Positions 48,621-53,449 of a stretch of DNA of 53,449 bases are shown in pieces (position 1 is the first letter of the stretch; each line of letters begins with the position of its first letter). The stretch covers positions 1 to 53,449 of the forward strand of contig USQO01000006.1 of NCBI GenBank assembly GCA_900556845.1. The letters are read 5' to 3'. The notes below the pieces were generated by a model. It was not told where the DNA came from, did no database searches, and was given only the letters and a program-made list of their open reading frames with translations. This stretch comes from an uncultured Bacteroides sp. Lineage in GTDB: Bacteria; Bacteroidota; Bacteroidia; Bacteroidales; Bacteroidaceae. The translations under genes were made by a program, and so were the position numbers.

Positions 48621-51137
48621 ATGCGTCTATCAACCCCTGTAAAAGTTGCTTTTGGTTATTTGCTGTTAACCGTGTTGTTAATCGTTTCGGTAAACTATAT
48701 CTACCGACAAATGAAACAGCTCACACAAAGAAATAACATTGAAGAGCTACAAAACGAACGACGGCACCTGACACATACCATTGTCAGTCAACTTTATGCA
48801 GCAGAGGTTGTTGCACAGACATTGAGCGCAGGACAACTGGATAATTACTGGTCGTACCGTAAGGCTATGAAGGAAACCAAAAACTCCATAGACTCCCTTC
48901 GTAGCCTGTTAAACGACAGCATACAGCTCCTAAGGCTGGATACTGTGCAGATTCTTCTCACCAAAAAGGAAAGAAATACTCGGCAGCTATTAACCGCATT
49001 GCAGGATAATGAACCTGACAAACTTTACCGTCAGCAAGTAGAAGAACTTATCCAGCAACAGGATTCTATTTTGGGACAACAGCATATCCACAAAAAAGTT
49101 GTTACCAAAAAGCATACTTCGTATACAGTAGAAAAAAAGAAAGGCTTTTTTAAACGTCTTGCAGCCGTATTTTCTCCAGGAAAGGGAGACTCGACCGAGG
49201 TAAGGAACGTCATTCAGGAAGAGTATGTAGATACCTTGACAGAAGCTTACAATCTGGTAGATACCGTTGCTCATTTATTGCACGGCATACAGACCAAAGT
49301 TTATGAAACTCGCCAACAGCATACAGAACAAATCAATAAACGAATATATCTGATTCAATTGGCTGGTACCCAACTCAGTGTTAAAGTAAACCAGTTACTG
49401 GAAGATATAGAAGCGGAAGAACAACAAGCTACACAGCTCAAAATACAAAAGGAACAAAGAGTCCGCAAGCACTCGGCTACTATCATTGCCGGGATTGCTG
49501 TCCTATCGGTTGTTTTAGCGCTTTTCTTTTTTGCCCTCATCTGGCGAGATATCAGTAAAAGTAATCATTACCGGAAAGAACTAGAAAAAGCTAAACAGAA
49601 GGCCGAAGATTTATTGGTTGCCCGAGAAAAGCTGATGCTAACCATCACGCATGACATCAAAGCTCCGGTAGGTTCAATCATCGGATACCTGGATTTATTG
49701 GAAAGACTGCTTACCGAGAAAAGAGCTTGCTTTTACCTGAGCAACATGAAAAACTCTGCACAGCATTTGCTCAGCCTGGTAACTTCCCTGCTGGATTTTC
49801 ATCGACTGGATGTTCAGAAAATGGATATTCATAAGGTATCCTTCAATCCATACGAGCTAATGGAAAGTATATACAACTGTTTTCTTCCCATTGCCGAGAA
49901 AAAGCAACTCCTTCTGACAAAAAAGCTTGCATCTCCCTTAAATACCTCATTCATGGGAGACCCGTTTAGAATACGTCAGATAACAGAAAACCTATTGAGC
50001 AATGCACTTAAATTCACCAAAGAAGGAAAAATAGAACTGTTTGCTGCATACGAAAATGCACAATTACATTTCTATGTAAAGGATACAGGATGTGGTATTA
50101 CTCCTGATGAACAAAAGAAAATATTTCAGGAATTCACACGCCTGCGCAATGCTCAGGAACAAGAAGGTTTCGGACTTGGACTTGCTATCACTAAGAAACT
50201 GGTTACACTATTAAGTGGTGACATCAGAGTAGAAAGCCGCATCAATGAAGGAAGCTGCTTTCATGTTTTTATACCACTTGGTGATCCTGTTCAAACGAAT
50301 GCACCGAACGAGGAAAGAATGATAGACTTGCCCAATGCCCTGAGACTGTTACTAATAGACGATGATAGTATACAGTTGAACCTTACAAAATCAATGTTGG
50401 AGAACTTATACCATAATTCAAAGGAAAAACCAATAATAAAATGCTGTACTACATCAGCCGAATTATTCAGTGAACTGAAAGCACATACATACCATCTGAT
50501 TCTGACAGATATTCAAATGCCTGAAATAAATGGTTTTGAACTTTTACAGAAAATTCGGAAAGAGGTCAAATTAGAAGGACAGACAAATGCTATCCCTGTC
50601 ATTGCTATAACAGCAAGAGGAGATATTGATGAAAATGATTTTAAGAAACAAGGATTTGCCGGATGTTTGCACAAACCATTCAGTTTGTACGAACTATACG
50701 AAGCTATTCATGAAGTCCTGAAAAACAGCAATTGCCAACTGCCCAAAAGTAATGCTTCTACATTTACCCAAGTAAAAGAAAGTAACACTTCATCAGAAAC
50801 ACTTTGCTTCGATGACTTATTGGCTTTTTCTGCAGATGACGAAGATGCAGCAAAAGATATTATTCAGACGTTTATTGCTGAAACAGAGAACAGTCTGAAG
50901 AAGATAGAATTGGCACTCGAAGAAAACGACATGCATACATTATGTAATGTAGCTCACAAAATGCTGCCAACTTTCACCATGATAAAAGCCAACAAAATTT
51001 TGCCAGCTTTAAAATGGCTTGAGGTACAGCGTAATGAATCCCAATTATCTCCACGTGCAATGGAAGAAGGGAAAATGATTGAAAAATATACTCAGTTTGT
51101 CATTGAATATACGCGAAAGAAATACTTTACGAAATAA
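48621..51137 (+). CDS. Hybrid sensor histidine kinase with receiver and HPt domains
   Basis: This 838-aa BarA-type phosphorelay kinase has transmembrane helices at about 8-27 and 285-307, bounding an extracytoplasmic region of about 255 residues. That region is helical and rich in Gln/Glu/Lys, with a basic stretch at 158-185. HisKA follows (His344 in TITHDIKAPVGS), then HATPase_c (N-box ENLLSNALKF, DTGCGI at 488-493, GFGLGLAI). A receiver domain (acid pocket DDD 580-582, Asp630, Lys685) and a C-terminal HPt domain (His779 in VAHKMLPT) complete it. No DNA-binding output or cognate regulator is in the window. It begins 7 bp after the MATE gene and ends before a terminator. Confidence 0.93.
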   Translation: MRLSTPVKVAFGYLLLTVLLIVSVNYIYRQMKQLTQRNNIEELQNERRHLTHTIVSQLYAAEVVAQTLSAGQLDNYWSYRKAMKETKNSIDSLRSLLNDSIQLLRLDTVQILLTKKERNTRQLLTALQDNEPDKLYRQQVEELIQQQDSILGQQHIHKKVVTKKHTSYTVEKKKGFFKRLAAVFSPGKGDSTEVRNVIQEEYVDTLTEAYNLVDTVAHLLHGIQTKVYETRQQHTEQINKRIYLIQLAGTQLSVKVNQLLEDIEAEEQQATQLKIQKEQRVRKHSATIIAGIAVLSVVLALFFFALIWRDISKSNHYRKELEKAKQKAEDLLVAREKLMLTITHDIKAPVGSIIGYLDLLERLLTEKRACFYLSNMKNSAQHLLSLVTSLLDFHRLDVQKMDIHKVSFNPYELMESIYNCFLPIAEKKQLLLTKKLASPLNTSFMGDPFRIRQITENLLSNALKFTKEGKIELFAAYENAQLHFYVKDTGCGITPDEQKKIFQEFTRLRNAQEQEGFGLGLAITKKLVTLLSGDIRVESRINEGSCFHVFIPLGDPVQTNAPNEERMIDLPNALRLLLIDDDSIQLNLTKSMLENLYHNSKEKPIIKCCTTSAELFSELKAHTYHLILTDIQMPEINGFELLQKIRKEVKLEGQTNAIPVIAITARGDIDENDFKKQGFAGCLHKPFSLYELYEAIHEVLKNSNCQLPKSNASTFTQVKESNTSSETLCFDDLLAFSADDEDAAKDIIQTFIAETENSLKKIELALEENDMHTLCNVAHKMLPTFTMIKANKILPALKWLEVQRNESQLSPRAMEEGKMIEKYTQFVIEYTRKKYFTK

Positions 51138-51154
51138 TATCGGTCACACAATAT

Positions 51155-51203
51155 AAAAAAGAACTGCATCTACTTCATACCAAGTAAATGCAGTTCTTTT
51201 TTT
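51155..51203. terminator. Bidirectional intrinsic terminator
   Basis: AAAAAAGAACTGCA (51155-51168) plus T51169 pairs with ATGCAGTTC (51188-51196) and the T-run to 51203, between the convergent kinase and GH20 genes. Confidence 0.88.
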
Positions 51204-51242
51204 ACTATACTGATTATGCACAAACCACAATGTGCATCAAAT

Positions 51243-53429
51243 TTACCACACTACAATCTCATCAACAAAGATAAATCCTTTAGGATTCTTTGCCTTCAAC
51301 TGAACATAACGGCCTTTCCAGTTTCCGGTAAAAGTATACTCTTCGAACAAAAGATCCGGATTATCCTGCTTAATTGTTGTAGACTTTTTACCGCAAGAAG
51401 TGAAGTTCTTTCCATCTTCTGAAACCAGAACTTCCACATATTCCGGCTGGTAAACACCTGGACCAATCAATTGCATCCAGCGAGAAGATACCTTATGGAT
51501 ATCTGTAACCTCACCCATATCGATTACACAGTCCAAGTTGTCCAGATAACCTTGCCAACGACCATCCAGATAAGTAAGTCCACCACGATATCCGTCAACC
51601 AAAGCTTTCATACCACCGGCCATATAACCGCTATACAGTTTACTGTTATAAGTAACCGGTTTATTGATTGCACGATGATAATCTACTTTCTTTTCAGTAG
51701 CAGTACCCTGTATCTTTCCATCTTTAAATATAGCAGCTTTAATGTGTGCTGAATCAGCAACCACAATACCTACCGCGGCATCATAAACAGCAGAAGTTGC
51801 AACTGGGTCTGTACCGTCAGTTGTATAACGAATTTCTACCGGATATTTCTCTGCATCCAGATTTACACTTATCTGCTTCTTCAAAGTATCAACCTGCATA
51901 GTTACTTCAAGTTCATCAGAAAGTGGGAATGCATTGATACCACGTTTATGCAACAAGGCAACGTGCGCATTCATACGAGGCTTGAAGTCATTCCATTCAC
52001 GAAGTTCCTGTGGAGTCCATCCGATCTCTGCTACAGCCAGTGCACGAGGGAACATCATGTACTCCAGATGCTCTTCATTAGGAATATATTCTGTCCAGGT
52101 ATTTGCCTGAACTCCCAGGAAATGCTTCTCCTGTTCTGCAGTCAGAGAATCCTTAGGTATCGGGTTATAGCTATATACCTTCTTAATAGGAGTATAACCA
52201 CCGATAGCATACGGCTGTGTTTTAGGATCCGCCTGATAAAAGTCAAAATACATGTAATTACCCGGAGTCATAATGACATCATGTCCCATACGAGCCGACT
52301 TAAATCCAGCAGCTTCGCCTCGCCATGACATTACAGTAGCATCGGGGGCAAGTCCACCTTCCAAAATCTCATCCCAGCCAATCAGTCTTCTGCCCTTGGA
52401 ATTCAAGAATTCTTCAGCACGGTGAATTATATAACTCTGCAATTCATCAACATGCTTCATGCCTTCCTTGCGCATCAAAGCCTTACACTTCGGACAAGTT
52501 TTCCAGTTTTGCTTTCCAGCCTCATCACCACCGATATGAATATATTCTGAAGGGAATATTTCCATTACCTCTGTAAGTACATCCTCCATAAAAGTATATA
52601 CAGCTGGATTACCTACACAAAAATCTCCGCCGGAATAAGGTTTGCCTGCACAACAGAGCTCCGGATAAGCAGCAAAAACTTCTTCCGAGTGTCCGGGGAA
52701 CTCTATTTCAGGAATAACCACAATGTGCTTCTCGGCTGCATAAGCCACAACCTTTTTCATCTGCTCTTTGGTGTAGTATCCACCATAAGCACCTTCTGTA
52801 CCTTCGGGCACATACTTACGTTCTTTACCATCCCACCATTTTCTCCAGTCAGACTCAGTACGATATGCTGCCTGCGAAGTCAGTTTAGGGTATTTGTCAA
52901 TTTGCAAACGCCATCCTCCGGCATCAGTCAAATGCAAATGCAAACGATTCATCTTGTAAGATGACATCACATCAATCAACTTCAGCAACTCTGCGTCCGA
53001 GAAAATATGACGCGAAACATCCAAGTGTAAGCCACGGTAAGGAAAGCGAGGAGCGTCTTCTATCTTAACATAAGGAATACCGTCGGGCGTCAATAACTGC
53101 AACAAAGTCTGCTGCCCGTAAAACAAACCTGCTTCCGTAGCAGCCTTAACCACAATACCCTTGCCATCAACTTGCAATGTATATCCCTCTTCACCCAGCG
53201 ATGCTAAAGAAGCATCTGCCAGATATTGTATTCCGCTTTTACCTTGCGGATTCATAACCAAAGCACTGTCAGCAGCATAGTAACCTGCAACTACTTCCAT
53301 CTGAGCAGGTTTTGGAATCAAATTTACGGATGCAACGGGCTTGTCTGACGAACAGGCAGAAAACAAGAATCCACATAATGCAGCAACTCCCGCAAGCATC
53401 TTTCCTGTGTTTTTTTGAGGTAAAGACAT
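51243..53429 (-). CDS. GH20 beta-N-acetylhexosaminidase lipoprotein with C-terminal F5/8-type domain
   Basis: This 728-aa secreted enzyme removes terminal beta-linked GlcNAc or GalNAc. A lipoprotein signal peptide ends at LFSAC (Cys26). The GH20b domain covers about 33-125. The catalytic barrel holds GLHLDVSRH and the Asp302-Glu303 pair in HIGGDEAGK, the substrate-assisted catalytic residues. After about residue 525 a chitobiase/FN3-like segment and an F5/8-type carbohydrate-binding domain (about 590-728) follow. A serine and an acidic residue follow Cys26 (CSSDKP), so surface display is possible. No SusCD pair is adjacent. Its upstream region is cut by the window edge. Confidence 0.94.
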   Translation of the reverse strand: MSLPQKNTGKMLAGVAALCGFLFSACSSDKPVASVNLIPKPAQMEVVAGYYAADSALVMNPQGKSGIQYLADASLASLGEEGYTLQVDGKGIVVKAATEAGLFYGQQTLLQLLTPDGIPYVKIEDAPRFPYRGLHLDVSRHIFSDAELLKLIDVMSSYKMNRLHLHLTDAGGWRLQIDKYPKLTSQAAYRTESDWRKWWDGKERKYVPEGTEGAYGGYYTKEQMKKVVAYAAEKHIVVIPEIEFPGHSEEVFAAYPELCCAGKPYSGGDFCVGNPAVYTFMEDVLTEVMEIFPSEYIHIGGDEAGKQNWKTCPKCKALMRKEGMKHVDELQSYIIHRAEEFLNSKGRRLIGWDEILEGGLAPDATVMSWRGEAAGFKSARMGHDVIMTPGNYMYFDFYQADPKTQPYAIGGYTPIKKVYSYNPIPKDSLTAEQEKHFLGVQANTWTEYIPNEEHLEYMMFPRALAVAEIGWTPQELREWNDFKPRMNAHVALLHKRGINAFPLSDELEVTMQVDTLKKQISVNLDAEKYPVEIRYTTDGTDPVATSAVYDAAVGIVVADSAHIKAAIFKDGKIQGTATEKKVDYHRAINKPVTYNSKLYSGYMAGGMKALVDGYRGGLTYLDGRWQGYLDNLDCVIDMGEVTDIHKVSSRWMQLIGPGVYQPEYVEVLVSEDGKNFTSCGKKSTTIKQDNPDLLFEEYTFTGNWKGRYVQLKAKNPKGFIFVDEIVVW

Positions 53430-53449
53430 AATAATAAATAATAATGTAA

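Noticed and set aside
1..53449. tRNA, rRNA, CRISPR arrays, insertion sequences, integrase genes
   Set aside because: None was recognised by reading both strands. Repeats found are limited to terminators and the IVP-flanking arrays.

Overview
The window reads as the chromosome of a gut-type Bacteroidota, most likely Bacteroides or Phocaeicola. The signs are promoters of the TTTG-N18-20-TAnnTTTG type, a TamB/TamL-like outer-membrane assembly pair, an exo-glycosidase repertoire (GH95, GH20), an OMP beta-barrel receptor, a KilA-N protein, DUF3667 proteins and moderate GC. The genus is inferred from gene content only. No rRNA, tRNA, CRISPR array, IS element or integrated phage was seen.

Region 1 (1-5.4 kb): a leftward MATE exporter, then a compact rightward three-gene operon that is the most notable locus. 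It encodes a membrane steroid 5-alpha-reductase homologue (SRD5A fold), an Old Yellow Enzyme-type flavin enone reductase, and a short-chain dehydrogenase. Together they could saturate the A-ring of 3-oxo-delta4 steroids or bile acids in the alpha or beta sense and interconvert the 3-keto and 3-hydroxy groups. After them come a 39-aa membrane microprotein ORF whose stop codon lies in a perfect hairpin, and a solitary HicB-like protein. Region 2 (5.5-12.5 kb): tandem DUF3667 membrane proteins, then a leftward etfB-etfA-acyl-CoA dehydrogenase operon interrupted by a four-helix-bundle (S23/IVP) gene. That gene is closed by 25-bp imperfect inverted repeats, like an rRNA intervening sequence.

Region 3 (12.6-29.5 kb): GH95 fucosidase, MscS-type channel, a two-domain AspT/YidE-type transporter, a Upf1-like SF1 helicase overlapping a DMT exporter, and an AAA ATPase/DUF4435 (TOPRIM-like) pair resembling a reduced PARIS/OLD module. 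Then come Smr/DUF2027 with a hotdog thioesterase, queA with a NUDIX hydrolase, a 29-aa microprotein ORF with its own promoter, a guanine-deaminase-type enzyme and groES-groEL. Structured 3' UTRs or possible small RNAs lie between some convergent genes.

Region 4 (29.8-53.4 kb): an outer-membrane beta-barrel receptor with rmuC, hisS, an orphan KilA-N gene, a membrane zinc peptidase, a sugar nucleotidyltransferase, and a 13-kb rightward envelope cluster. The cluster runs tamB, tamL, a lipoprotein cyclophilin, an M16 peptidase, a MATE exporter and a hybrid histidine kinase with REC and HPt domains. The window ends in a leftward GH20 hexosaminidase lipoprotein. Most convergent gene pairs are separated by strong intrinsic terminators.
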